Shown one piece after another: positions 9,693 to 17,901 of a DNA stretch of 64,000 bases (the first letter of the stretch is position 1; each line of letters starts with the position of its first letter). The stretch comes from Bacteroides sp. (GTDB lineage: Bacteria > Bacteroidota > Bacteroidia > Bacteroidales > Bacteroidaceae). The DNA lies in assembly GCA_019414665.1 (NCBI GenBank), contig DXLO01000011.1, positions 1-64,000 on the forward strand, given 5' to 3'. The position numbers were made by a program, and so were the translations under genes. The notes under the pieces were generated by a model. It saw nothing but the letters and a program-made list of their open reading frames with translations. It was not told the origin of the DNA and made no database searches.

Positions 9693-9722
9693 CAAAGTTA
9701 AGCATTTGCACTTTATTGCAAA
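9693..9722 (-). promoter_or_regulatory. Promoter of the Tricorn-like protease gene
   Basis: On the minus strand TTTG (9722-9719), an 18-bp spacer and TAACTTTG (9700-9693) resemble the Bacteroides promoter with a slightly short spacer. It would give a leader of about 20 nt. Confidence 0.7.
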
Positions 9723-9738
9723 AAAAAGTGCGAAAATA

Positions 9739-9771
9739 TTTGGAATATATTGTAGGAAAAACGTATCTTTG
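9739..9771 (+). promoter_or_regulatory. tRNA-Gln promoter
   Basis: TTTG (9739-9742), exactly 21 bp and TATCTTTG (9764-9771) form a perfect Bacteroides consensus promoter, 30 bp before the tRNA. It is divergent from the protease promoter. Confidence 0.85.
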
Positions 9772-9801
9772 CACCGCTTTCTAAGGAAAGCACATAATGA
9801 T

Positions 9802-9872
9802 TGGACTATGGTGTAATGGTAGCACAACAGGTTTTGGTTCTGTTTGTCCAAGTTCGAATCTTGGTAGTCCAA
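9802..9872 (+). tRNA. tRNA-Gln (anticodon UUG)
   Basis: The cloverleaf folds completely. The acceptor stem is TGGACTA (9802-9808) / TAGTCCA (9865-9871) with discriminator A at 9872. The anticodon arm is ACAGG-TTTTGGT-TCTGT with anticodon TTG. The T arm contains GTTCGAATC. The 3' CCA is not encoded (the genome reads A-CA), so a CCA-adding enzyme must complete it. Confidence 0.95.
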
Positions 9873-9895
9873 CAGTTTTCAATCCGAAATGAAAC

Positions 9896-9932
9896 AAAAG
9901 CCCGTTAAACATACAGTTTGACGGGCTTTTTT
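9896..9932 (+). terminator. Terminator after tRNA-Gln
   Basis: AAAAGCCCGT (9896-9905) pairs with ACGGGCTTTT (9921-9930), followed by more T. An inner AAAC/GTTT extends the stem. It can also serve the convergent flavin reductase gene. Confidence 0.88.
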
Positions 9933-10000
9933 CGTATCGGATCATACTTTAATATAGTCAATACAAGGAGCAGCAGTAAAAAAACAATCGATGCCGTTAA

Positions 10001-10507
10001 TTAGCGGCTTAGCACATTTACAATTTCCACCACATACATCTTGTGAAAACCACCGTGTGATTCCCCATACCATCGGTCCGTAATGCTCTTGTCGATAAAG
10101 TTTCCGGGCTTGATCAGATCGGCATACAGTTTCTTGCATTCAAAAGTCAACCGCGCCTGCTCAAAAGTGATGCTTCCGTTCTCGGTGAACAAGGGCGATA
10201 GTCCTGTCGCTTTTACTTTATCCATGTCACGTCCCGATTTGGAACCGCATATCTTATGTATTTCTTTATGCTCTTCACCTAGAAAAGAGAGAGTGAGATA
10301 GTCATTCTGCTCTATAAAGTCGAATGTATAACGTTCGGGGCGGATAAAGATAAAGGCTACCGGACGGTTCCATAGAAATCCTGTACCTCCCCAGTTTGCC
10401 GTCATGGTGTTGAATTTGTCTTTGGTACCGGCGGTTACCAACATCCATTCCTTGCTGATTGTCTCAAACAGATTGTCAGTCAGTTCGTTTACTTTTATTT
10501 CTTTCAT
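10001..10507 (-). CDS. Flavin reductase / flavoredoxin-like FMN-binding protein
   Basis: This 168-residue protein resembles the flavin reductase-like, FMN-binding split-barrel family. Features include the N-terminal EWMLVTAGTKDKFNTMTANW segment, which binds flavin in relatives, followed by RPVAFIFIRPERYTFDFIE and LSFLGEEHKEIHKICGSKSG. Such proteins reduce flavins or carry electrons; the partner here is unknown. It is transcribed divergently from mutS, with both -7 elements in the 118-bp gap. It ends 69 bp from the tRNA terminator. Confidence 0.85.
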   Translation of the reverse strand: MKEIKVNELTDNLFETISKEWMLVTAGTKDKFNTMTANWGGTGFLWNRPVAFIFIRPERYTFDFIEQNDYLTLSFLGEEHKEIHKICGSKSGRDMDKVKATGLSPLFTENGSITFEQARLTFECKKLYADLIKPGNFIDKSITDRWYGESHGGFHKMYVVEIVNVLSR

Positions 10508-10530
10508 TGTTTCCGTATTTTTAGCTAGTA

Positions 10531-10538
10531 CAAAGATA
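10531..10538 (-). promoter_or_regulatory. -7 element for the flavin reductase gene
   Basis: Minus-strand TATCTTTG (10538-10531) is a perfect -7 element, 24 bp before the ATG. No clear TTTG is present at -33. Confidence 0.65.
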
Positions 10539-10557
10539 TAATTTTTTTCTTTTACTG

Positions 10558-10589
10558 TTTCAGATTAAATTTGCTAATTATTATCTTTG
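10558..10589 (+). promoter_or_regulatory. mutS promoter
   Basis: TTTC (10558-10561), 20 bp and TATCTTTG (10582-10589) match the consensus. Transcription should start near 10596, which rules out a TTG codon at 10587 as the mutS start. Confidence 0.75.
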
Positions 10590-10625
10590 CGAGAAATATT
10601 AATTAAAAAAAGAAAGGACGATACA

Positions 10626-13238
10626 GTGGCAAATGATGTAGTTTTAACCCCGATGATGAAGCAGTTTTTTGAGTTGAAGGCAAAGCATCCCGATGCGATT
10701 ATGCTATTCAGGTGCGGGGATTTTTATGAAACTTATTCAGAAGACGCTATTGTTGCCTCAGAGATTTTGGGTATTACGCTGACCAAGCGGGCCAATGGAC
10801 AGGCAAAGAGCGTAGAAATGGCCGGCTTTCCTTTCCATGCATTGGACACGTATTTGCCCAAGCTGGTACGTGCCGGCAAGCGGGTGGCCATTTGTGACCA
10901 ATTGGAAGATCCCAAGATGACCAAGAAACTGGTAAAGCGCGGTATCACCGAATTGGTGACTCCGGGTGTAGCCATCAATGACAATGTTCTTTCTTACAAA
11001 GAAAATAATTTTCTGGCTGCCGTTCATTTTGGGAAAGCCAGTTGTGGTGTGGCCTTCCTTGATATCTCTACCGGTGAGTTCCTTACCGCAGAGGGGTCTT
11101 TTGACTATATAGACAAGTTGTTAAATAATTTCGCCCCCAAAGAGGTGCTTTTCGAACGTGGTAAACGGGGAATGTTTGAAGGAAATTTCGGAAGCAAGTT
11201 CTTTACTTTTGAGTTGGATGACTGGGTGTTTAATGAAAGTTCCTCACGCGAGAAGCTGTTGAAGCACTTTGAGACCAAGAACTTAAAAGGTTTCGGGGTG
11301 GAGCACCTTAAGAATGGTATTGTAGCTTCGGGCGCTATTTTGCAATACCTCAATATGACGCAGCATTATCAGATCGGCCATATAACTTCTCTTTCCCGTA
11401 TAGAGGAAGACCGTTATGTGCGGCTGGATAAATTCACGGTACGGAGCTTGGAACTCATAGGTAGCATGAATGAGGGCGGAACCAGTCTGCTGGATGTGAT
11501 CGACCGCACTATCAGCCCTATGGGAGCCCGTCTGCTAAAACGCTGGGTAGTCTTTCCGTTGAAAGATGAGAAGCCTGTCAATGAGCGTCTGGATGTAGTG
11601 GAATACTTCTTCCGCAAGCCGGATTTCAAAGAGTTCATAGAAGAGAAACTACATCTGATAGGAGATTTGGAACGTATTGTTTCGAAAGCTGCCGTAGGAC
11701 GAATCTCTCCACGCGAGGTGGTGCAACTTAAAGTAGCTTTGCAAGCCATCGAGCCGATTAAGAATGCCTGTTTGAATGCGGATAACGGGAGTCTCCGCCG
11801 TATTGGGGAACAACTGAATATATGTCTGTCTATCCGTGAAAAGATAGCGAAAGAGGTTAAGAATGATCCTCCTTTGCTGGTGAATAAAGGCGGTGTGATA
11901 GCAGACGGGGTGAATGCGGAACTGGACGAACTGCGGCAGATAGCTTTTTCCGGCAAGGATTATCTGCTCAAAGTACAGCAACGTGAAAGTGAGCTGACCG
12001 GCATTCCCAGCTTGAAAATTGCTTATAACAATGTGTTCGGTTACTATATTGAGGTGCGTAACACGCATAAGGACAAGGTACCTGCCGACTGGATCCGTAA
12101 ACAGACGCTGGTGAATGCGGAACGCTATATTACTCAGGAACTGAAAGAATACGAAGAAAAGATCTTGGGGGCCGAAGATAAGATTTTAGTGCTTGAAACA
12201 AAGCTCTATAATGAATTGGTGATCGCTTTGGCAGAGTTTATTCCAGCCATTCAGATTAATGCCAGTCAGATTGCCCGATTGGATTGTCTGCTGGCTTTTG
12301 CCAATGTGGCGAAAGAGAACAATTATATCCGTCCTGTTGTGGAGGACAGTGAGGTGATTGACATCAGGCAAGGCCGTCATCCTGTCATCGAGAAGCAGCT
12401 TCCGGTAGGGGAGAAGTATATTGCCAATGATGTCTTTCTGGACTCGGAAACCCAGCAAATCATTATCATTACCGGTCCCAATATGGCGGGTAAGTCGGCT
12501 TTGCTACGCCAGACTGCGCTGATTACCTTGTTGGCGCAGATGGGTAGTTTTGTTCCTGCCGAAAGTGCGCGGATCGGTATGGTGGATAAAATATTCACCC
12601 GTGTGGGAGCCAGCGATAACATTTCTGTGGGCGAATCTACCTTTATGGTTGAAATGAATGAGGCGGCAAATATTTTGAACAACCTCTCTAGCCGTAGTTT
12701 GGTGCTGTTTGATGAGTTGGGACGGGGAACCTCCACTTATGATGGTATTTCCATTGCTTGGGCTATTGTGGAGCATATTCACGAGCATCCTAAAGCCAAG
12801 GCACGTACGCTGTTTGCCACTCATTATCATGAGTTGAACGAGATGGAGAAATCTTTCAAGCGCATCAAGAATTACAATGTATCTGTGAAGGAGATAGATA
12901 ATAAAGTGATTTTTCTGCGCAAACTGGAACGTGGCGGCAGCGAACATTCTTTCGGTATTCATGTGGCAAAGATGGCAGGTATGCCGAAAAGCATCGTGAA
13001 GCGTGCCAATGATATTCTGCATCAACTGGAAACGGACAACCGCCAGCAGGGCATTGCCAAGCCTACGGCTGAGATAGCGTCCGGCCGGAGCGGAATGCAG
13101 CTCAGCTTCTTCCAGTTGGATGATCCGGTATTGAGTCAGATACGGGATGAGATTCTGAATTTGGATGTCAATAATCTGACCCCTCTTGAAGCATTGAATA
13201 AACTGAATGATATCAAGAAGATAGTAAAAGGCAAATAA
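10626..13238 (+). CDS. mutS: DNA mismatch repair protein MutS
   Basis: MutS recognises base mismatches and recruits MutL. With the GTG start at 10626 (preceded by GAAAGGA) the protein has 870 residues, typical of MutS1. The mismatch-wedging F-x-E motif is F33-Y34-E35. The ABC ATPase shows Walker A GPNMAGKS at about 617-624, Walker B LVLFDELGRGTS near 695-706, and the FATHYHEL segment. The C-terminal tail needed for dimer/tetramer contacts is present. A 13-codon upstream extension to TTG 10587 is rejected because it falls on the promoter -7 element. Confidence 0.97.
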   Translation: MANDVVLTPMMKQFFELKAKHPDAIMLFRCGDFYETYSEDAIVASEILGITLTKRANGQAKSVEMAGFPFHALDTYLPKLVRAGKRVAICDQLEDPKMTKKLVKRGITELVTPGVAINDNVLSYKENNFLAAVHFGKASCGVAFLDISTGEFLTAEGSFDYIDKLLNNFAPKEVLFERGKRGMFEGNFGSKFFTFELDDWVFNESSSREKLLKHFETKNLKGFGVEHLKNGIVASGAILQYLNMTQHYQIGHITSLSRIEEDRYVRLDKFTVRSLELIGSMNEGGTSLLDVIDRTISPMGARLLKRWVVFPLKDEKPVNERLDVVEYFFRKPDFKEFIEEKLHLIGDLERIVSKAAVGRISPREVVQLKVALQAIEPIKNACLNADNGSLRRIGEQLNICLSIREKIAKEVKNDPPLLVNKGGVIADGVNAELDELRQIAFSGKDYLLKVQQRESELTGIPSLKIAYNNVFGYYIEVRNTHKDKVPADWIRKQTLVNAERYITQELKEYEEKILGAEDKILVLETKLYNELVIALAEFIPAIQINASQIARLDCLLAFANVAKENNYIRPVVEDSEVIDIRQGRHPVIEKQLPVGEKYIANDVFLDSETQQIIIITGPNMAGKSALLRQTALITLLAQMGSFVPAESARIGMVDKIFTRVGASDNISVGESTFMVEMNEAANILNNLSSRSLVLFDELGRGTSTYDGISIAWAIVEHIHEHPKAKARTLFATHYHELNEMEKSFKRIKNYNVSVKEIDNKVIFLRKLERGGSEHSFGIHVAKMAGMPKSIVKRANDILHQLETDNRQQGIAKPTAEIASGRSGMQLSFFQLDDPVLSQIRDEILNLDVNNLTPLEALNKLNDIKKIVKGK

Positions 13239-13287
13239 ATGCCTTCATTTTTCATTAACCGTTAATTACTAACCATTAATCATTATC

Positions 13288-15267
13288 ATGAAACACTTAC
13301 TAACCTTATGGATGTTGGCCTTGTGTCTGTGTGTTTCGGCCAAGGAAACATGTCCGAAAGTAATTCCCGCCCTGCAAGAGTGGAAGGGGGGAAGTGGAAA
13401 ACTCGTATTGCCTGCTGAAGGCAGTATTGTTGTAGCTCCTGCCGATGAGGCGGCACTGAAAAGTGTGGCGACTGTGCTGGCACAGGACTTGAAAGATCTG
13501 TTGGATTGGAACTACACCATTAGGACCGGGAAACCGGGAAAGAATGATATTTATCTTTCATTGATGAAACCCGACAAACAATTGGGAAAGGAAGGGTATG
13601 TGCTGACTGCCGGACGCTATGCCGGTATTGAAGCACCGGCTCGTCAGGGAGTCTTTTGGGGAACCCGGAGTTTGTTGCAGATTCTTTATAATGAAAAAGG
13701 AGAGTTGCCCAAAGGAGTTGCCCGTGACTGGCCGCAATATCCCAGTCGTGGCTTCATGCTGGATGTGGGCCGTAAGTTCTTCACAATGGATTTCCTGCGG
13801 CAATATGTCAAAATACTATCGTTCTATAAACTGAATGAATTCCAGATTCATCTCAATGACAATGGTTTTGTACAGTTCTTTGATAACGACTGGAACAAGA
13901 CCTATGCTGCTTTCCGCCTGGAGAGTGAGCGTTTTCCGGGGCTGACCGCCAAGGATGGTTCTTATACCAAGAAAGAATTCACCGACCTGCAACGTCTGGG
14001 CATGGAATATGGTGTGAATGTGATTCCGGAGATTGATATTCCGGCTCATTCATTGGCCTTTACACATTATAAACCCGAGATAGGCAGTGATAAATATGGA
14101 ATGGATCATTTGGATTTGTACAAGGAGGAAACCTATCGTTTTGTAGATTCTTTGCTGGATGAGTATCTTTCTGGTGAGAAACCGGTTTTCATAGGTCCCG
14201 ACGTACATATCGGTACAGACGAGTACAATGCCAAGGAAGCTGAGAAATTCCGCTATTTTACAGACCGGTATCTGAAGTATGTAGAGAAATACGGGAAGAA
14301 TGTCCGTATGTGGGGAGCACTGCGCTGGTTGAAAGGAAACACTCCGGTGAAAGCGGATAATGTAACTATTAATGCCTGGTCATACGATTGGATTGATCCT
14401 AATGCTTCTTTGAAAGACGGATATAAGATTATCAATACGTGTGATGCTTATCTTTATATTGTTCCGGCTGCCGGATATTATCGTGATTTCCTGGACACGA
14501 AATGGCTGTATGAGCAATGGCGTGTGGGTAAAGTGAATCCTAAGGAAGAGTTGCCTGAAGGAACTCCGGGACTGTTGGGAGGTATGTTTGCCGTATGGAA
14601 TGACCATTGTGGTAACGGTGTGTCACAACAGGATGTGCATTTCCGTACATTCCCGGCCGCTCAGGTACTGGCCGAGAAGATGTGGAGAGGGAAGAATGAA
14701 ATGGTTTCTTACGAGGAATTTGAGGAATTGTGCAAACAGATGCCTGAAGCTCCCGGTGTCAACCTGCTGGGGCGTGTGCAGGGTGAGGTAGTCCTTCCGG
14801 GGCAGAATGAAGAACTGTCTTTGAACGGTACGGACAGCATTGCCACTATGTTGCCGGAGGTAGGCTATCCATACGTGGTAGAATTTGAAATAAATCCGGA
14901 CAAAGACCAAAATATCAACGGTATTTTGTTTAAAGGTCCTCATTCCACCGTATATGCCAATTGGGAAAATAAGGGAAAATTGGCTTTCAGCCGTGACGGC
15001 TATACGTTTGTATTCCACGCTGCCACACTGCCTGCCGGAGCATGGACGAAGGTACGCATAGAGGGAGACCACAAAGGTACTACTCTTTACATAAACGGTG
15101 AGAAAGCGGAACGTTTGGAAGGACGTGTCAAGCAGTTTTACAACTATACTCATAAACGCAAGGACAAGATGTATATGCAGGAAACTTTGGTGTTTCCCAT
15201 GCGGCAGATTGGGGATGTGCAGAATGGGTTCAGAGGGAAGTTGCGGAATATAAATTGCACGCAATAA
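13288..15267 (+). CDS. Glycoside hydrolase family 20 beta-N-acetylhexosaminidase with C-terminal LamG-like domain
   Basis: This 659-residue exported enzyme removes terminal beta-linked GlcNAc or GalNAc, as in mucin or N-glycans. It has a signal peptide (MKHLLTLWMLALCLCVSA), a GH20b N-terminal domain to about residue 150, and the catalytic barrel starting at GFMLDVGRKFF. The catalytic Asp-Glu pair is D311-E312 in HIGTDEYN. A jelly-roll LamG-like domain covers about residues 510-655 (HSTVYANWENKGKLAFSRDG). It lies 49 bp after mutS, with no obvious terminator between. No SusC/SusD pair is adjacent, so it acts as a stand-alone host-glycan enzyme. Confidence 0.92.
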   Translation: MKHLLTLWMLALCLCVSAKETCPKVIPALQEWKGGSGKLVLPAEGSIVVAPADEAALKSVATVLAQDLKDLLDWNYTIRTGKPGKNDIYLSLMKPDKQLGKEGYVLTAGRYAGIEAPARQGVFWGTRSLLQILYNEKGELPKGVARDWPQYPSRGFMLDVGRKFFTMDFLRQYVKILSFYKLNEFQIHLNDNGFVQFFDNDWNKTYAAFRLESERFPGLTAKDGSYTKKEFTDLQRLGMEYGVNVIPEIDIPAHSLAFTHYKPEIGSDKYGMDHLDLYKEETYRFVDSLLDEYLSGEKPVFIGPDVHIGTDEYNAKEAEKFRYFTDRYLKYVEKYGKNVRMWGALRWLKGNTPVKADNVTINAWSYDWIDPNASLKDGYKIINTCDAYLYIVPAAGYYRDFLDTKWLYEQWRVGKVNPKEELPEGTPGLLGGMFAVWNDHCGNGVSQQDVHFRTFPAAQVLAEKMWRGKNEMVSYEEFEELCKQMPEAPGVNLLGRVQGEVVLPGQNEELSLNGTDSIATMLPEVGYPYVVEFEINPDKDQNINGILFKGPHSTVYANWENKGKLAFSRDGYTFVFHAATLPAGAWTKVRIEGDHKGTTLYINGEKAERLEGRVKQFYNYTHKRKDKMYMQETLVFPMRQIGDVQNGFRGKLRNINCTQ

Positions 15268-15291
15268 AAGATATTTCTTTCTCTTACTGTG

Positions 15292-15318
15292 TAGGGGCAG
15301 GTTTTAGACCTGTCCCTA
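15292..15318 (+). terminator. Palindromic hairpin after the GH20 gene
   Basis: TAGGGGCAGGT (15292-15302) pairs with ACCTGTCCCTA (15308-15318) through 11 bp with one G-U pair and a 5-nt loop. It is 25 bp after the stop. There is no T-run, so it may be a repeated extragenic palindrome or a mRNA 3'-end stabiliser rather than a classical terminator. Confidence 0.55.
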
Positions 15319-15473
15319 TGCCCAATAGGAGTGAAATTTCTCCGAATGTTATCTTTAATAGTGTTATATTGTTTATTATCAAAGTTTTATATGCGGTAAA
15401 TGTTATCTGTTTTATTTTCATGAAAAGGGCTTTATACCTTACTTTGCATTATTAAACTTAAGCAACAAACCCG

Positions 15474-16061
15474 ATGAAAATAAAACAAATTCTACTTTGC
15501 ATGCTTTTAGCCTGCTTTATTCTTCCCGCTTCCGCACAGAATAGCTGGGGTATTGTAGGAGGCGGACTTTTTTCTAAATCTCTGTCCAGGGATGCACGCT
15601 TCAGCCTGGGCGGTTATGCCGGAGGAATGTATGACGTTCATGTTAAAAACTCATGGTATGTACAACCACAATTATTATTTACTTATGAAGAATTCAGATC
15701 CAAGACAAGACTTGGTACCGATTCTTTTTTTAGTAAATTCAATTTGGAGCTTCCTATCCTTGCTTCTTATAATGTTGCTTTGAATAACAAATGGAATTTG
15801 CGCATCAATGCGGGACCGTATCTGTCCTATGCTATGTTTGGCAGGGATAAATCCATTGATTACGCCTATGGCAACGGAATGCATTCTAGTTTGGGCTGGT
15901 GGCATCAGGATTTTCCAGATCATTTTACTTACGGCGGAAGGGCCGGGGTTTCATTGGAATCCGAGCATTTCATTTACACTATCGATGGTAAGTGTTCTCT
16001 TCGTAAGAGACCTTTCGGGCGGAGTGTCAGTTTATCGGCCGGTGTAGGATATAAGTTCTGA
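15474..16061 (+). CDS. Outer-membrane beta-barrel protein (PorT-like), first copy
   Basis: The 195-residue protein has a signal peptide (MKIKQILLCMLLACFILPASA) and alternating amphipathic strands ending in an aromatic residue (SLSAGVGYKF), typical of small outer-membrane barrels. Similar architecture occurs in the gene at 20227, at the other end of this island. Substrate or function is unknown. Its position beside two TPR regulators suggests a sensor-coupled surface protein, but that is inference. The 206-bp upstream gap contains the GH20 hairpin and AT-rich DNA. Confidence 0.72.
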   Translation: MKIKQILLCMLLACFILPASAQNSWGIVGGGLFSKSLSRDARFSLGGYAGGMYDVHVKNSWYVQPQLLFTYEEFRSKTRLGTDSFFSKFNLELPILASYNVALNNKWNLRINAGPYLSYAMFGRDKSIDYAYGNGMHSSLGWWHQDFPDHFTYGGRAGVSLESEHFIYTIDGKCSLRKRPFGRSVSLSAGVGYKF

Positions 16062-16069
16062 GTTTTCTG

Positions 16070-16077
16070 TATCTTTG
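16070..16077 (+). promoter_or_regulatory. -7 element for the first TPR regulator
   Basis: TATCTTTG is a perfect -7 element. Transcription would start near 16083, about 20 nt before the ATG at 16104. This supports that ATG as the ancestral start. Confidence 0.7.
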
Positions 16078-16103
16078 TCACCGGAGAATAAAAATAGAGT
16101 TGC

Positions 16104-17793
16104 ATGTATGTTTATATAAAACAGTTGGGTATTGTTTGCCTTCTATGTTGGCTTGGTTTGCCTTCTATGTTGGCTTGGTCTTTCCTGTACTTTGCAGCGC
16201 ACGGAACATCCTGCTTTGCGGCAAGCCGGATACTTGATGGAAGAACATTCCGACAGTGCGTTTTCATTATTGAAATCCATCTCTTCCCTAACCGGTATGA
16301 GCCCGGAAGACAAGGCCGGTTACGCTTTGCTGCTGGCTGAGGCTGCGGATAAAAATGGTTATTCACTGCTTCCTTGTGACTCATTATTGAATTTTGCTCT
16401 CCATGTATATCATGAAGAAGCCAAAGAACATGCCATAGCTCTTCTGTATAAGGGTAAAGTGCAACAGGAAATGGAAAACTATGCCGATGCCCTGAAAAGT
16501 TACCGTATGGCGCTTGAAATTCTTTCCGCCTATCCATGCGAATTCTATTGGAAAGGGTTTGTATATAATATGTTGGGTGGGCTGTATGGCAAACAGAACT
16601 TGTACGCACAGGCCAAAGATATGTATGTCAAGGCTTGTTATAATGATTCGCTGGCACGGCATAACCGTCATTTCATCAGTTCACTCAGCAACCTGGGGGT
16701 AGCTTACATCGGGTATGGAAATATAGACTCCGCTTTTATCTGTCAGCAACGCGCTTTGCAGCTTTCTCTTTCTACTGATAGTTTCCTTTTGCATTCTCTT
16801 TATGGAAATATAGGGGATTTATGCGGACGTACAGGACGGAACAGTATAGCTATTATTTGTCTGAAAAGGGCATACGATGCCTGTCGTCTTAGAGAAGACA
16901 GCTTGCAGTGTCTTTGGAATCTAGGGGAATTTTATTATAATAACGGGCAGCTTGATTCGGCTCTTTATTATTTGAACCGAAGCAAGGAAGCTGTCGATAT
17001 TCATATCCGGTATCTCTCTTTCTTTGACTTGTATGCCATAGCCAAGCAGCAGGGAAATGTGGAGAAAGCTTTGGAATATCTGGAAATCAGCACCCAGTTG
17101 GAAGATTCTATCTATTCCACCAATGTGGCTACGGAACTGGAGAAGAAGACCTATCGTTGGAATGCCGACGCGCAAGTAAGGAAAGAACAGTTCAAGGCTA
17201 AACGGAGGATATACACCATTGCGATGATAGCTGTGGTGTTGCTGCTGGTCATTGTGATTATTTATCAACAGATACTGAAGAACAAGAAGATACAGCAATC
17301 CAATTATAAATATCTGTTGCAGAAGCTGAAACAGAACCTGATGGATATGCAGCAGAATATTGCTCAACATGAAGAGGTGATAGCCGAATTGAAACAGAAA
17401 CAAGAAAGCCGTGTCGAGGAAATAGAAGAGAAGGAACGGGCTATAGAGGCCATGAAGATGGAGAAGGAGAAATTGCGCAACTGGTTGTTCCGGCAAAGTG
17501 CCCTCTATACGAAAATAGACAAACTGGCCAACCAGCAAAAGCATCACAAAGAGCGTATTGCAGTGCTCACCAATGCTGAGCAACGCCAACTCAGAGTGAT
17601 TATAGGACAGATTTATGCTGATTACATAGAGCAACTGCATACCCGGTATCCCAAGTTGAACGAAGATGATGTCCTTTTGCTATGTCTGCAATTGGCGGAT
17701 TTATCTCCTTTTGCCATCGCTTTATGCTTTGGTAATAATGATGCACAGATTGTAGCGCAACGCAAATATCGTATGAAAAGTAAGATGGAATAA
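16104..17793 (+). pseudogene. TPR / transmembrane / LuxR-like HTH regulator, frame broken by a 22-bp duplication (OFF allele or pseudogene)
   Basis: From the well-placed ATG at 16104 the frame runs into a 22-bp tandem duplication (16134-16177) and ends at 16340 after 78 codons. The remaining coding sequence is intact in another frame to 17793. With one copy removed, the frames join to give MYVYIKQLGIVCLLCWLGLS-C, a basic n-region, hydrophobic core and lipobox cysteine. The body has TPR-like repeats (about residues 40-330), a transmembrane helix (IYTIAMIAVVLLLVIVIIY), a coiled coil, and a C-terminal HTH-like region (NEDDVLLLCLQLADLSPFAI). A TTG at 16132 could start the downstream frame, but the peptide would lack a positive n-region. 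The full architecture matches the intact paralogue that follows. Confidence 0.75.
16134..16177 (+). repeat. Perfect 22-bp tandem duplication inside a lipoprotein signal sequence
   Basis: Bases 16134-16155 are repeated exactly at 16156-16177, and the two bases that follow also match. Because 22 is not a multiple of 3, copy number sets the frame: one copy joins ATG 16104 to the TPR coding frame, and two copies do not. A slipped-strand ON/OFF switch or a recent disabling mutation would both look like this. Confidence 0.9.
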
Positions 17794-17864
17794 CTGTGTG
17801 TTACAGAATTTGCATAATGTTTTTTTAATAGATGTTTGTATATCAGGTTATAAAGGCATTTTGC

Positions 17865-17872
17865 TATCTTTG
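17865..17872 (+). promoter_or_regulatory. -7 element for the second TPR regulator
   Basis: TATCTTTG is a perfect -7 element 29 bp before the ATG at 17902. A TTTG lies at 17835-17838 with a spacer longer than consensus. It excludes an upstream GTG at 17872 as start. Confidence 0.65.
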
Positions 17873-17901
17873 TGCGTAGAAAGCTAAAAGACAAAATCAC
17901 T

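Noticed and set aside
10587..10625. Longer MutS start at TTG 10587
   Set aside because: The codon overlaps the promoter -7 element TATCTTTG, so it would not be transcribed.
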